Origin: Lingula anatina
Taxonomy: Eukaryota; Brachiopoda; Lingulata; Lingulida; Lingulidae
Assembly: GCF_001039355.2 (NCBI RefSeq)
Contig: NW_019775432.1
Location: 62,001-126,000 of the forward strand
DNA: 64,000 bases
Direction of reading: 5' to 3'
A model generated the notes under the pieces. That model had not been told where the DNA came from and ran no database searches. It saw only the letters and a program-made list of their open reading frames with translations. The translations under genes were made by a program, and so were the position numbers. Position 1 is the first letter of the stretch. Every line of letters starts with the position of its first letter. This document shows positions 36,401 through 47,649 of the stretch, in pieces.

Positions 36401-39400
36401 GGGCGCGAGTTGTGAGAAAGGGGTTCAGAATTAGGAGAGTTCACCAAGAACATGTAGTTAGCCAGCGTCAACAAATAAATCGTTAAATTGGTCATCATGT
36501 GCCCTCGGTTTTCTTTGAACCACCTTACGCAAATCCGACACGAACCATGGAATTTCGGATTGCGTATTGCGCGGTATTAAAATATTTCATTACATATTTA
36601 TAAAAGTTTCATTACAATAATTTGTGTTGTACAGTATAAAGTTGCCCTTGGTACTCCGGAAATCTTCCAGCCGATTATAATATTAAGTTTATTGAGCACT
36701 AAATGGTATGAATACATTTGCAGGCTCACTAGATTACATTATTTACACAATATATAAAGGATATATATTTATTTATGTTTACATATGTATTATGCTTAAA
36801 TTACACGTGTTAATGCGTGTTATGCTATAAGATTAATTAATTCATTAAGCTATTCACAGCATTATCAACAATTAGTGGCTGTGATGTAGGCCTACTATAT
36901 TGTAGGTGATCAATGTATTTTAACAGCAGTTTTGACAATAATTCTGCTATAACTTTGAGACTTTTTCACAGGGTTGATTTAGGAGAATTGACAATATCTG
37001 ATCACTGTCCTCTAGACCCACTACACTGATTTTCAATAGCTCATCAGGCATTCGTTGCCTTTCAACAGTGTATCTTGTACATTCCATGAGGAAGTGTTTT
37101 TCATCCTCTACGCAACTGCAAGCTTTACATTTTCTCTCGTCAAGTGGAGTTTTAGGGTTTGTGTATCGGTCCCTTTCTATTGCCAGGTCGTGGTCACTTA
37201 GTCTAATTTTTGCCAGTGTTTTGATATCTAAGGAGGAGACACTCATTTTGATGTAATTTTCACATTCATAAGCTTTTTTTTATTGTTTTGTATGTCCTTA
37301 ATTTGTTTGAGGTCCAGCTGTTTAAGTCCTGCCAAAAGAGTTTTTCGATTTTTATGTTCAATTTTTCTACTAGGTTTTCTATTTGATGTATTTTCTTTGG
37401 TGAGTTGCCATCTTCGGAGAAACCCCAACAATAGTGAAAAGATTGGATGGATTCTGTCCATGTGTTTCCCTTTGTATCTTGCTCAAGATTGTAGGGCACC
37501 TGCTTTACAATTCTATTATCTGGCAGTTGTTCCAGTCAAGTGATGGCAGGCAGTTGTCCCAGTCATGTGATGGCAGGCAGTTGTTCCAGTCATGTGATGG
37601 CAGGCAGTTGTTCCAGTCATTATCATGTGATGTCCAAATATGATGTAACTTTTTTCTGTGCCTTTGGCACAACCATGGCAGGATTTTTTGTTTATTTATT
37701 TTATTTTTTTAATCGGACTCATTGTCGCGGCTGACATAAAGATAATTATCAGGATAAATTATGTGACACAGACAGACGTGACGTCGCTCAAGAGTCTTTG
37801 TGTACCATCGGGCGCATTCTCAATGTATTTATCGTTCTACGTAGATCGATCAAACTCCTCGGCGACTCTCGCTCAATGCAATGCAAACACGCCTCTTGTT
37901 TCTAAAGTGCTCGTATAACCACCGGTATTTTACTCAACGCCAAGAGAAGACGTGTTAATCTGTTAGTCTGATTGTATTCAGTGACAGTCCTGCGGGGTTG
38001 GATCGATCTACGTAGAACGATCGTTTCATTGGGAATGAGCCCTTTGCGGTTTCTTTGCGTAATACTGAAATTTCAAGTAATTAAGAATTTTGTTTGTACA
38101 TGTACCGCCAAATCTTACACTGCCAGCAAAACATTTGTTGCGTTGGATATGTATAAAAGGCTGTTTAAAGAGTCTGTTTTGAGAGAATTAAGAAGAGGCA
38201 GAAGAGGGTTACTTGTGAGAGAGTTCCGAGTTTCGAGACTTCACGTCATGTAGGCCTACCTTCGACTTAATAATACTGTAATTTGAAGTATCACCAGTTG
38301 TTTGTGTAGGCCTACATAATTGGCGTTTCTCTGTGCTACCCTTCTTTGGTCTAAAGGTTCGAAACGTTGAATCCTGGAATCTTCGGATCGCGTTTTGCGT
38401 ATAAAGGTAGGCCTAAGTTAAAAGCATATGATATCTACTTTCGAGCCCAAGCTTAAGTAAAGCTATATACCAGATAATGAGAAATTTTGGACATGATTTC
38501 ATATTTCATGGGGTTTAGAAAATTCTTGTCCACCACAAGCTACCCCATATACGGTACAAATCTTAAAAGATTCCTTGTCTTGGGATTATACTTGTACAAT
38601 GTAGTTAACTTCTAAATACAACACATGCCCAGGGCTGCTCTAAATTTAAGAATCTTAAATTGTGTTTGTGTTCAAAGTATTGTGTTCTGATTTTTCTTCT
38701 GATAAAAAAAACTCGCCTGAATAAACAATTTACCCAGCCGTTTACCGGGTTTAGTTTTGTGCGGTGCATAATGGTATGATATTATAAAATTATTGTCATG
38801 AAATATTATTGTCATATTGGACTTGAGGGCATTTTTTCTCCAGTCTTAGAATTGTCTTCTTGGCTTAGGTAGACAGCTTACCAGACCTTCAATTTTCCCA
38901 TGTTTCAGCTTGTTTTACGGGTACTTAAAACTTCTCAAATAAACTGCCTTACCCCTGAGTTTTGGAAAGACAGTAGGCCTGTGTAATAAGTTGCCATTCT
39001 CAGTTCATATGTCAAAACTGAGAAATGTCTCTTCACTTCCCCCAACTTGTCGGATACTGTTAGTGTTAAACACATGTACAAGGTCTAATTTAAAATATGC
39101 CTCCAACATCACCGCGACTAGTGCTACGGAGTAAAATGACGTCACTGCAAACCGTCAATACGCAATACAGTAATAAGGTCGCGCGNGAAAAAAAAAAAAA
39201 AACTAATGGATAACGGAATATTATTATTTTTTATTTCATTTTTGTTCCATCAACTTTCTTGGTCCTTTTTAAAGGCAAAAATTACATTGGCACTATTTAA
39301 AAAATAATCTAGAGTTTTAATTTTTTTGTTTCTTTTTGTCTTGACCAACTATCTAGCGAAAATATTTTTCATGAATTCGCAATATGTTACTTAGTTTTTG

Positions 39401-39916
39401 TATGCAATAACGATTTTTTAAACTATTCTAAAAACACTTTAAATTTCTGTGCCTAGTTTCTTCGATTAATACGCTGTATTACGTTTAGTACTTTCTTCTG
39501 TCTTTACTTTTTTTAAAATTATTATTATTATTATTATTTTTTTTTTTTTGCTGTCCTGTTCTTCATTTGACTGTCCTATCTGTTTGCAGACGGCAAAATC
39601 CTATTTGAAGGCTTTGTCGTTGACATTGCCTACGACTACTATATGTGCGCCAAGTACTTTGCCGACTTAGATGAGTACCGGTTTACCCTTTGGAGCAAAA
39701 AAATGTTCTTCAGCGCTTCTGAGGTGGTCAACATAGTTAACCGTATCTCATCGGATCCTTGTCTTAGAGAAAAAAGGTTTTATCCAGTTGTGCAAGACGG
39801 ACGTAAGTAGATGAACAAATGGCGGGTAATTCCGTGTTTGCGTGCGTGCGTGCGTGTGTGTGAATGTGCATTTGTTGTGTGTGTGTGTGTGTATGTGTGT
39901 GTGTGTTGGAGGGTGC

Positions 39917-39991
<75 letters not shown>

Positions 39992-40160
39992 TACTGAATG
40001 TGAATTGACGGGATTTTGACTTTTAAATATTTTAAAAATTCCGGGGAAAGCTTTGTTAAAGACTATGGCTGCAAGGATGACATTGTATTAAACCGCTACA
40101 GTTCTCATCTTTCAGTATTTTCTTTCCTCAGGGTGCGGCCTACCTCCAGGGCAAGAGTGA
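33445..40160 (+). CDS. lipocalin-like protein, copy 2 (exons 2 and 3 not present)
   Basis: Exon 1 (33445-33615) encodes a signal peptide and [13 protein letters not shown]...AWDK, with a seven-residue insertion (NETDETA region) relative to copy 1. Exon 4 (39590-39802) and exon 5 (40132-40160) follow. Exon 4 differs from copy 1 at only about three bases, while exon 1 is far more diverged. Exons equivalent to 26762-26898 and 27330-27415 (with the G-x-W block) are absent. The intron sequence resumes right after the N at 39186, at a point matching 27419 in copy 1. So the gene is either broken or damaged by assembly joins at 35394 and 39186. Both surviving introns keep the copy-1 splice sites, and the stop is at the same codon (TGA). 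Confidence 0.65.
36235..36260. repeat. (TTA)n microsatellite
   Basis: About eight TTA units followed by AATAAAG. Confidence 0.8.
36947..37500 (-). mobile_element. LINE ORF2 C-terminal remnant
   Basis: The minus strand encodes SNKLRTYKTIKKSL and, after a frame change near 37255, LAKIRLSDHDLAIERDRY followed by ERKCKACSCVEDEKHFLMEC. This is the terminal C-x2-C-x-C...H-x4-C knuckle seen at the end of many invertebrate LINE reverse transcriptases. No polymerase core is left. Confidence 0.75.
37521..37630. repeat. 27-base minisatellite, four units
   Basis: Unit CAGTTGTTCCAGTCATGTGA plus TGGCAGG, repeated about four times with single-base variants. The unit length is divisible by three, so it stays open in frame. 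Confidence 0.85.
37810..38045. repeat. inverted repeat with about 50-base imperfect arms
   Basis: ATCGTTCTACGTAGATCGAT near 37830 is matched by its exact complement near 38003-38025. Similarity extends outward (GGGCGCATTCTCAATG versus GGGCTCATTCCCAATG). Probable MITE; no target duplication found. Confidence 0.65.
39900..39986. repeat. (GT)n(GA)n compound microsatellite in lipocalin copy 2 intron 4
   Basis: Counterpart of the tract at 28170-28257 in copy 1. Confidence 0.8.
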
Positions 40161-41063
40161 AACGCTTAACAAAACATCGCACCCAGACAGTTCCTGAAGA
40201 GAACAATTTAAGATTTTGAAATCATGTAACGTCGCATGTATTGAATAAAAAGCCGATATTCTTCATTCTTTACAGCTTAACTTGGTTATAACAAGGAACC
40301 TAGATGTATTTTGTTTTTAATATATCGCGTTCGTTTCTAATTTTTCCTGGCAAACATGTAGAACTCAGCGTTAAACGTGCAGTAAACGTGATTTAACATA
40401 CAGATTTTACATACTGAAGACTAATTCTTCCCCTTTCACATGAAAGCACCACCATTGTAATCCAACACATATTTTGACAGACTTTCATACCAAAGATGAT
40501 AACCCATTGCTGTTACCCAGCATCGTGGACGTGTTGATATATATCATTTTATTCATGCTATTTTCATTCCTATTTCCATCATCAATTTCTGTTTTCCTGA
40601 GTTTAATATTCCCTGCTTCCTGTCATATTTATTACCCGTGATGATGTAACGAAATGTGCAAAATCGTGTGTAACTATTTCCTAGTGCAACTCTTGCCTCC
40701 CATGTCACGGGCTAGGTGGTACTGGAATAAAATAGTAAGTTAATAATCAGAGACAATTTTGAGTACTTTCCCTCTGTCCAGCAACGGCGTCTTATTATTA
40801 GTCATTAAATCTACAATAAATGGTACTACAAGGCTGGTGTATAGATTATTAAGTCAGCGAGTTGGGGTGAGACCCATCTTTATGTTGATCCGTCACACAC
40901 GATATTAAGGTTTTAAAATTACTTCGTGCCGCACAAATCACTTTTATTCTTCAGCGCATTCTTCGAATCCTTTACTCCTCCATAAACTTATGTATGTCCA
41001 TTTGTTTAACTATATTTTATATTTGTCTACCGGTAAACTATTAGTACAGTTTACGAGAAGAAG

Positions 41064-41100
<37 letters not shown>

Positions 41101-41465
41101 ATATACATATAACAAATATTATGCAATAAAAGGCGAAAATGGTGATAAACAATACAGTTGATGGTAAGGTATTTAACAGATTATATAATACTTAAAGAAT
41201 AGAGAGACTTATTTTGCTCAGTTTAATAATTACACGAAAACTTTTATGTCGAACGGAGTCAACGGGATATTCGACACGGGGAAGGTAATGGTAATTATGC
41301 AATTATGCGATAAAGCTAAGAAAATATAATAACGTAATGAAAATTAACTGAAAACAAAGATGTAATTATTGACAGATTAAATTACACACTGCCACTTGTA
41401 TTCTCGTATTGCAGCATACCCTTATATAACTTTACTGTGTATTGAGCCGTTAGAATGCGTGTGGA
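40161..41465. other. non-coding spacer with (CT)n run
   Basis: Continues to resemble the sequence after copy 1 for a few hundred bases, then unique. The (CT)n run at about 41066-41097 is shared with the copy-1 flank (28664). Confidence 0.4.
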
Positions 41466-41865
41466 TTAATAATAATAATAATAATAATAATTTATTGTCA
41501 TATTTATACAAGTATAAAATGAAAATTGGTATGATCTGTCAATAAAATGTAATACAGTGGAATTATTAAAATACATCTTGTTCATGAAAAATACGTACTG
41601 CTGATTGATGAAAACTATTTTTAGTGCGCATGGAGGTTGCTTTTAATGACCGTAGTCGGCTTTTTGACATATGCATAAGCAGGCTATTCGCTGGGTGACC
41701 AGGGTCACCCGTGATTGACTTCACTTTCTTGAGCACTGGTCTCGTATACAAACATTCAATAGACGGTAAGTCCCTACCTACAATGCGCCTGGCAGTTTTT
41801 ACTACGCGATTGAGGCGATTCTTGTCCTCTGCTGTGAAAGATTGTGTTAGTGCACTCTCAAACAT
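41466..41865 (-). mobile_element. CR1/L2-type LINE 3' end
   Basis: The minus strand encodes TAEDKNRLNRVVKTARRIVG, LPSIECLYTRPVLKKVKSI and GDPGHPANSLL, the conserved C-terminal tail of CR1/L2-like reverse transcriptases. About 75 bases past the stop the minus strand ends in (ATT)n (41468-41491 on plus), the usual microsatellite tail of these LINEs. 5'-truncated, so a dead copy. Confidence 0.8.
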
Positions 41866-41989
41866 TGCCCGGTAAAATTTTGCCAGCAGTTCTTGATTAG
41901 TAACACAGAACTTAAAAAAAGACCAGTAATAGTAGTTAGGAATGGACGCCAGAGTTCTTTTTTATGTGAGGATTGACGTGTGGATTGTG

Positions 41990-42095
41990 TGTTTGTCTGT
42001 CTGTCTGTCTGTTTGCTTGTTTGTTTGTTTGTCTATCTGTCTGTTTGTCTGTCTGCCTGTCTGTCTGTTTGCTTGTTTATTTGTTTGTTTTTGAG
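41990..42095. repeat. TGTC/TGTT tetranucleotide tract
   Basis: Imperfect (GTCT)n and (GTTT)n repeats. No gene. Confidence 0.8.
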
Positions 42096-42286
42096 GGAGG
42101 AGTAACTATGGCTACCAATGCTTTTTTTAATTGTTTTTTTTTTAAGTCTTATCTATTTTTTCTTTGTTTTTGAAAATCTTGTCTGTTTTGATTATCAGTC
42201 TCGTCTCATCTTATAGGTAAAAGTGCGCTTGCACTGAAGTTTGTTCCAGTGCATTATTGGGTTGTTTATTTGGAGGTGTAGGGAAG

Positions 42287-42500
42287 AAGATGATGAGGAG
42301 GAGGGTGTACTTGCTCTTCCCTACATATTTTCCCTCCCTCCTCCTCATCTGTCCTACCTCCACTTTCTTTCCTTCCAAGAGAATGAGGAGGAGGAGAAGG
42401 AGGAGGAGGAAGATTAAGTCAGGAGGTGTAGAGAATAAGAAGAGGAGGAGGAGGAGGAGGGTGTACACCCTCGGAGAAGTTAGGGAGGAGGAGGAGAGAG
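42287..42500. repeat. AGG-rich strand-asymmetric tract
   Basis: Long runs of GAGGAGGAG-type purines with a complementary CCTCCTCC block inside (42330-42375). It could form hairpin or triplex structures. It ends just before a TATA box and the ORF at 42552. Confidence 0.7.
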
Positions 42501-42506
42501 GGTGTT

Positions 42507-42514
42507 TATAAATA
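42507..42514 (+). promoter_or_regulatory. TATA box
   Basis: TATAAATA located 38 bases before the ATG at 42552, a convincing core promoter position. Confidence 0.5.
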
Positions 42515-42551
42515 GCTTACTCCTCACCCTCACTTCTCATTCTTTGAAAAG

Positions 42552-42842
42552 ATGCTCAAGTGTACAGAGTGCGCCAAAACATTCTCAAGAAAGGACAACT
42601 TGGATAGACACGTAATGAGTGTACACCAGGCGAAAGCTCAGCTTAATCTGCAGGCGGGTGGTGACTGTGGACCACTCATATCCCCATTTACTGCCATGGT
42701 GACTGGTCCGACGGGCAGTGGGAAATCGGTTTTCGTGAAACGATTGATTGCACACGCCCAATCAATGATTTCACCACGCCCACAGAAAATAATTTGGTGT
42801 TACGATATGTGGCAACATTTATACGAAGTCTGTAAGGGGTAA
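42552..42842 (+). CDS. C2H2 finger plus P-loop NTPase fragment
   Basis: 96 codons. Residues 2-25 form one C2H2 finger (CTECAKTFSRKDNLDRH, then VMSVH). Residues about 48-60 read AMVTGPTGSGKS, a Walker A motif, followed by KIIWCYDMWQHLYEV. Uncharacterised proteins with this order (single finger, then FTxxVxGPTGSGK and IIWxYxxWQxLY) occur in many copies in aquatic invertebrates and look like genes of DNA mobile elements or endogenised viruses; that link is recollection and inference. Walker B and the rest of the ATPase are missing. The frame closes at TAA right after CTGTAAGG, which could be a splice donor, so this may be a first exon or a truncated copy. The TATA box upstream is well placed. 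Confidence 0.55.
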   Translation: MLKCTECAKTFSRKDNLDRHVMSVHQAKAQLNLQAGGDCGPLISPFTAMVTGPTGSGKSVFVKRLIAHAQSMISPRPQKIIWCYDMWQHLYEVCKG

Positions 42843-43741
42843 TTAACTATGGTGCCCGCTCGGCTGACTGCAATAAGGTCGCGCGTCAAGGTTATTTTCA
42901 GTTGCACCCTGGATTACGCACGCTTGCTCCGCAAGGTGTCGCCTGTGGTGGGGGGGCATCACAGCCCATATGGTTACTTTGGCGAAGGTGACAGGTACAT
43001 TTTTTCATAACTGTCATTTTTCCTTATTCTATTCATGAATTTGATATTTACGGCAATTGAAAATGTGGCACCGGCAAAAGTGAATCTAGGTGCGTTGACA
43101 GGCCGCACAGGTGTCCCCAATTAACCGCCGCCAGAGAAGAAACCCCAAGCATTAAACAACACAACCGGTATTGGAATCGGTATCGATATTGGAAATTTGG
43201 AGAAAGTTAAGCAACTGAGGCTTTATTAGATTTGGACAGAAATCGGGGGTAATGCCCAGTGACATGCCAAACCCCTAAGTTCAAGTCTTGGCCCTTGACA
43301 CCTGTAACGCACCCCTTAGTCAAGAATCTGAACAAATCAATGTTGGGCAGGTACAGGGTATACTCTATTTTCTACAGGTGTTTTGTGATTTTATCAACTT
43401 GATTGTCAAGTGCCAGACCTTTTGTTCTCAGGTACTAGTAGCAAACTTTATCAGATAACAATCTGACACTAACCAAGCTGCACTAACAGCGCTGTAAACC
43501 CAGTTAACAATGCTGTCATCTTTACCTGTATCTTTACCGGTATTATGCCAGTGGTACTGTTTGATACATTTGAGTAAGGAAATATGCTTTTATGCTTACA
43601 TTCATTTGTAATACGTTAGCATCAACCTGTTAATAAAAACTTGGAAACTTNCCCCCCCCCCCCAACACATATGAAGTGATCAATCAAAAAGAAAAAGATC
43701 TTTGTAGAATGTTCAAAACTGTGCTGAATTACAAATACATT

Positions 43742-43774
<33 letters not shown>

Positions 43775-44175
43775 TATGCTGAATAATCTTAAAGATATCA
43801 TCCTAGTATTCACAATAACATGAATCACCTTAGGAATTTATACATATCCTCAGTGCTACACTGCAGAATACCTTGACCAGCGCTCAGTATTTAGCACACC
43901 TCTCATAACATTAACCCAGTAGAGTCTAGAGAGAATAAATGACTTGGTTTTTATAGCACTTCAACCAAAAAGTGTATAAAATACACCCCAAACACTGAAC
44001 AACGCCACACCAAAGGTCACCAGTAGCCTGGGAGAATGGTTGAACCTTGGTGAACTGAACATCTCTCCTTTCTGTTCTTTATGTGCCTAGCTCTGGTTAT
44101 TCTCCTCCCATTTGTTGTTCCATTGGCAATGTGTTGTATAGCACCAGTTGGCCATTTGAGAGAGAGAGAGAGAGA

Positions 44176-44206
<31 letters not shown>

Positions 44207-44495
44207 GGAGAGAGAGGAAGGGGGAGGCATACCTTTATCCAGACAAGCCAGTGTCTTCAAGCCAAAACTGGACACACTTTCAGGTAGCACCAAGCAGATT
44301 TGTTTTAAGTAAACAACACAGAGAGTATGCCCTGTAGTACATTACATTAATCTTTGTAGTGCCTCATGCATATTGGAATGTAAACATGCATACTGCCATG
44401 CACATACAAACAAACACATATGCATGCACGCACACGCACACACAGGACCAGCAAAACATTTACTAAGAAACTGAAGATGAAACCAGGGATGTGAG
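42843..44495. other. spacer with homopolymers
   Basis: No gene. Holds the N at 43651 next to a C run, a 30-base T run at 43744-43773, and a mixed GA/GT tract at about 44157-44220. Confidence 0.4.
43744..43773. repeat. poly(T) tract
   Basis: About 30 consecutive T. Could be the tail of a minus-strand retroposed sequence, but no body is recognised. Confidence 0.8.
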
Positions 44496-45165
44496 TCATG
44501 GTGAAGTAATGGTGATATTTTTCTCACTCCCACCCTGCAGCATGCTGTTATGGTCTATTGTTACACTTCCATCAGCCTGCAGCATTTGCTTGGACCCAAT
44601 TTCATCAACACTGGATATATCTATCCTACGGCTAAATCTCAGAGACTGTCCACTGGATAAAACTGTCACCTTCTGCACAGTTATTCTGAGGATAGCAGGC
44701 ATCTTTAATTACTGGGTAGCAATATAAGCGATCAAATAATAGTATCCAGCATTTGTATTTTAAATTGCTTTATTCACAGGACAACTGTCAAAAAGACATC
44801 AGGTGTGAAGTCACAAGCTCAATCAAACTAGGGGCAATGGCAGTGATTTTAATAGATTATTTTCCATTATTCAAAACCTTTCTGCCACCATGCCACTCTA
44901 AACTCTGATCAACACAGAGTGCTCATCAAGTTGCATTCAGTGACAGTTCTTAATATAAAGTATCACAGTACTTAAATAATACATGAAGTCAAACATATCA
45001 AAAGCACAAAAATTTATTGGCAATTCTTCTTCACACATCAATGAGGGTATGTATTCTGAATAAGGAATGATGAATCTATGTGATATAATGCACAGATTAT
45101 GAGATAAACAAACAATTGACTTGGAAAACTGAATCAGTTACAAAATTATCATACATGTATACAAA

Positions 45166-45198
<33 letters not shown>

Positions 45199-47323
45199 AG
45201 AGCTCCAAGACTTCATTATCTCCAAGATCATAAATAGATTAACTCGTTAAATGCAATGATAAAGAAGCCCTTCAGCATGACCCATTTAGAAACTAGGTCA
45301 ACATGACCTACTTACCTCTTTCGCCATTGGTTCCAGGCCGGAGTCCCTGAAGTAGCGAGTGAGATCTTCTCTCAACTCGGAGCTGATCTGAACTTTGGAT
45401 GGTGTGCTGGGGGCACTAGCATTACCTAGAGAGAGAGAACATCCATTTCATCAGAGAAAAAGTTCAATTTTTAAAAAAGTGACGTTATCATTTTTTTTTG
45501 TGAAAAAAATGCACATGCAGTATTACAAACTGTGGAGTATGAAATCTATACATGACTTGATTTTGAACAAATGATGCTAGATGACATTTTGTTATATCAT
45601 CAATTACATAATGCAAGGAACGATTAAATTTTACCAGAGAGTGAGAGAGAAAGAGAGTGAGATAGAGTCTTAGTTTGAAGGAACAAGTGGAAAGGAGAAA
45701 ACCCCAACAGAACTGTTCACCTTTCAATATCTGCTTACTGAAATTGTTTGTATTTATTAGCTGAACTGTATTGACAACACATATTTATTGAACCAGTACC
45801 CTGAACTGGCTTGAAAATAATACTTGAAAACAGCAACACAAAAATGTCCTGGATTGAGATATATATCAGTGAAGTTTTATCAACTGTGTAACCATATCTA
45901 TATATAAACCAGGACTGTGTCATTTGTCTATTGTTGTACTTTGTGACTCATCTCTCATGAATCTTGTTTCTTCACAAATCACCATTTCCTGGTACCAGTT
46001 TGAAAATGATACTACATAAATCTCCGGTTTACACAGGAAACAAGACAATACACTTGCAACAGCACAGCAAGCAAACAGAAAAATCTGTTCTAATTTCCTT
46101 TTTCATGTAATTATATGTAATGATGTCTTTCAGCATTTCTCTTACTTATACTAGTTAAAACTATGTGGTGACATTTGACCTACTTACAAAAAAAATTGAG
46201 TTTGAATGCGTCCTTAAGAGGAAATTCTGACCCAGGATGTTCAGTGGTCTATAAATCTTGGATTGTAGAAAAGTGTATTACATAACTCAGTGCATGTACA
46301 CTAATCAGTATATTAGCCGAAACCACCATTATCAAACAAGGGCCAAGGGGTGGTGTTGCCTGCCCTAGTATTTCTGACAAGACTTAAACAGAGCATGGTT
46401 TGTGTATTAAAGGTGTCACCTGTCAGGAGAATCATAAGTACTTCACTGTGAAACAACTTAAGGCCACATTCACAACCCATTGATCCATGAACCAACTAGT
46501 CCACAGATCAAATATGGCAATGAATTCCCATCTCCCACATGTGCTCTGTAGGGGGAGAGCATTAAAACTTCCACATCCCTTCAAGTGGGATGCGCCATAT
46601 TTGATCCGTGGAATAGTTTGTCCACAGGTCAACTGGTTCTGAGTCCTCCCCAAAGTCAAGGCCATCTTTATGTAACTGTTAATTGACTGCTGCAAAATCT
46701 TGCCCCCCCCCCCCCCCCCAAGACAGCCGTGAAGTGGAATCATTTGAAGGACACAGTCACATGTACAGATAAGATGTAAGCATCTACGATTCACCTCTGT
46801 GGATTAAAACTTTCAAACCAAAGATAGCATGTGCAAATCACGTACATAAAAACAATAAATTAAGTAAACATCTCATTCACAAACATGTGTAAACATATAA
46901 ACTTAGCCGTGCACAATAAGTTGAGGTTCGGGTCTTGTTATAGATCTTTCCTGGTTACAGTAATAATGGGTATGGGAATGCACACATTGTGCATAATGCT
47001 CCATGATATGTATTAACATTACAACAATGAGTAGCACACTTTAGTAGTGTCTGTCATCAATGATTCAAACAACTGCAGTTAAATTATCAAAGGCTCTACA
47101 TCAATTTCTTTGCATGTCCTGTCTTCGTCAGGAAACCACAGATAAGTTGTATTAATATTAAGAGCGATCGCCGGCGGATCTCGACCATGTCTTGATGACC
47201 TTACCTTTCAAAAGGAGAAAAGAACTCGACTCGATCTTCAAAAGAGGGAAAATATTCATGGAATAAAAGATGCTCACCTTCATCTTGCCATAGACTCGTC
47301 AACGTGGTGTTGGCTGTGGTCAT
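44496..47323 (-). CDS. small conserved-looking protein, function unknown
   Basis: Three exons on the minus strand: 47323-47278 (MTTANTTLTSLWQDE), 45425-45316 (ASAPSTPSKVQISSELREDL, then TRYFRDSGLEPMAKE) and 44702-44496 (MPAILRITVQKVTVLSSGQS ... EKNITITSP, stop). Splice phases 1 and 0 agree, and donors and acceptors are GT-AG, giving about 120 residues. There is no signal peptide or membrane segment. The middle exon looks like an amphipathic helix, and the last exon is rich in beta-forming residues. I do not recognise the family. The first exon lies in a locally GC-richer stretch with CGATCG and GGCG motifs, typical of a housekeeping promoter. A CA repeat lies in the second intron at 45167-45194. 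Exon 3 could be wrong if another exon lies between 44703 and 45315. Confidence 0.6.
45167..45194. repeat. (CA)n microsatellite
   Basis: About 14 CA units in an intron of the minus-strand gene. Confidence 0.9.
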
Positions 47324-47416
47324 ATTCCAGTCTTGACGGAAGGATCGCAACCTCGAGGTTAAAAATCCTGCGGTTTTTGGTCAGTCGATCAAGTTTAAAT
47401 ACCAAGTAAATTTATC

Positions 47417-47428
47417 AAAATGGCGTCC
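47417..47428 (-). promoter_or_regulatory. YY1-like promoter site
   Basis: AAAATGGCGTCC on plus, about 95 bases upstream of the minus-strand start codon. It matches the AANATGGCG core found near starts of many animal housekeeping genes. Confidence 0.4.
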
Positions 47429-47649
47429 ATTCAACAACACGAGTTTCAGTCGCTACCGGCCACTTTCAAAGGCTCGATCGTCTTCAGTATTTCCCTGGCA
47501 ACGGCAACACTTTGCAGTTTCAAGCTTCATTGGATACACTCATGCCGTGAATCGTGGTTAACTTGCAACGATGTCTAATAACGACGAATCTTTTGTTTAA
47601 ATGTGAAGAATAATCGACCGAGAGAGGCCGAAAACGAGCTTGGCGGTGA

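Larger units (their letters stand above)
35395..39185. other. block between two N joins without a counterpart in lipocalin copy 1
   Basis: Sequence before 35394 parallels intron 1 of copy 1 (to about 24622), and sequence after 39186 parallels intron 3. The 3.8 kb between has no match in copy 1 and carries a LINE remnant, a minisatellite and an inverted repeat. It may be a genuine insertion or a misplaced contig. Confidence 0.6.

Noticed and set aside
42211-42511. Arg-rich and Leu-rich frames over the AGG tract
   Set aside because: Low-complexity translation of a purine repeat.
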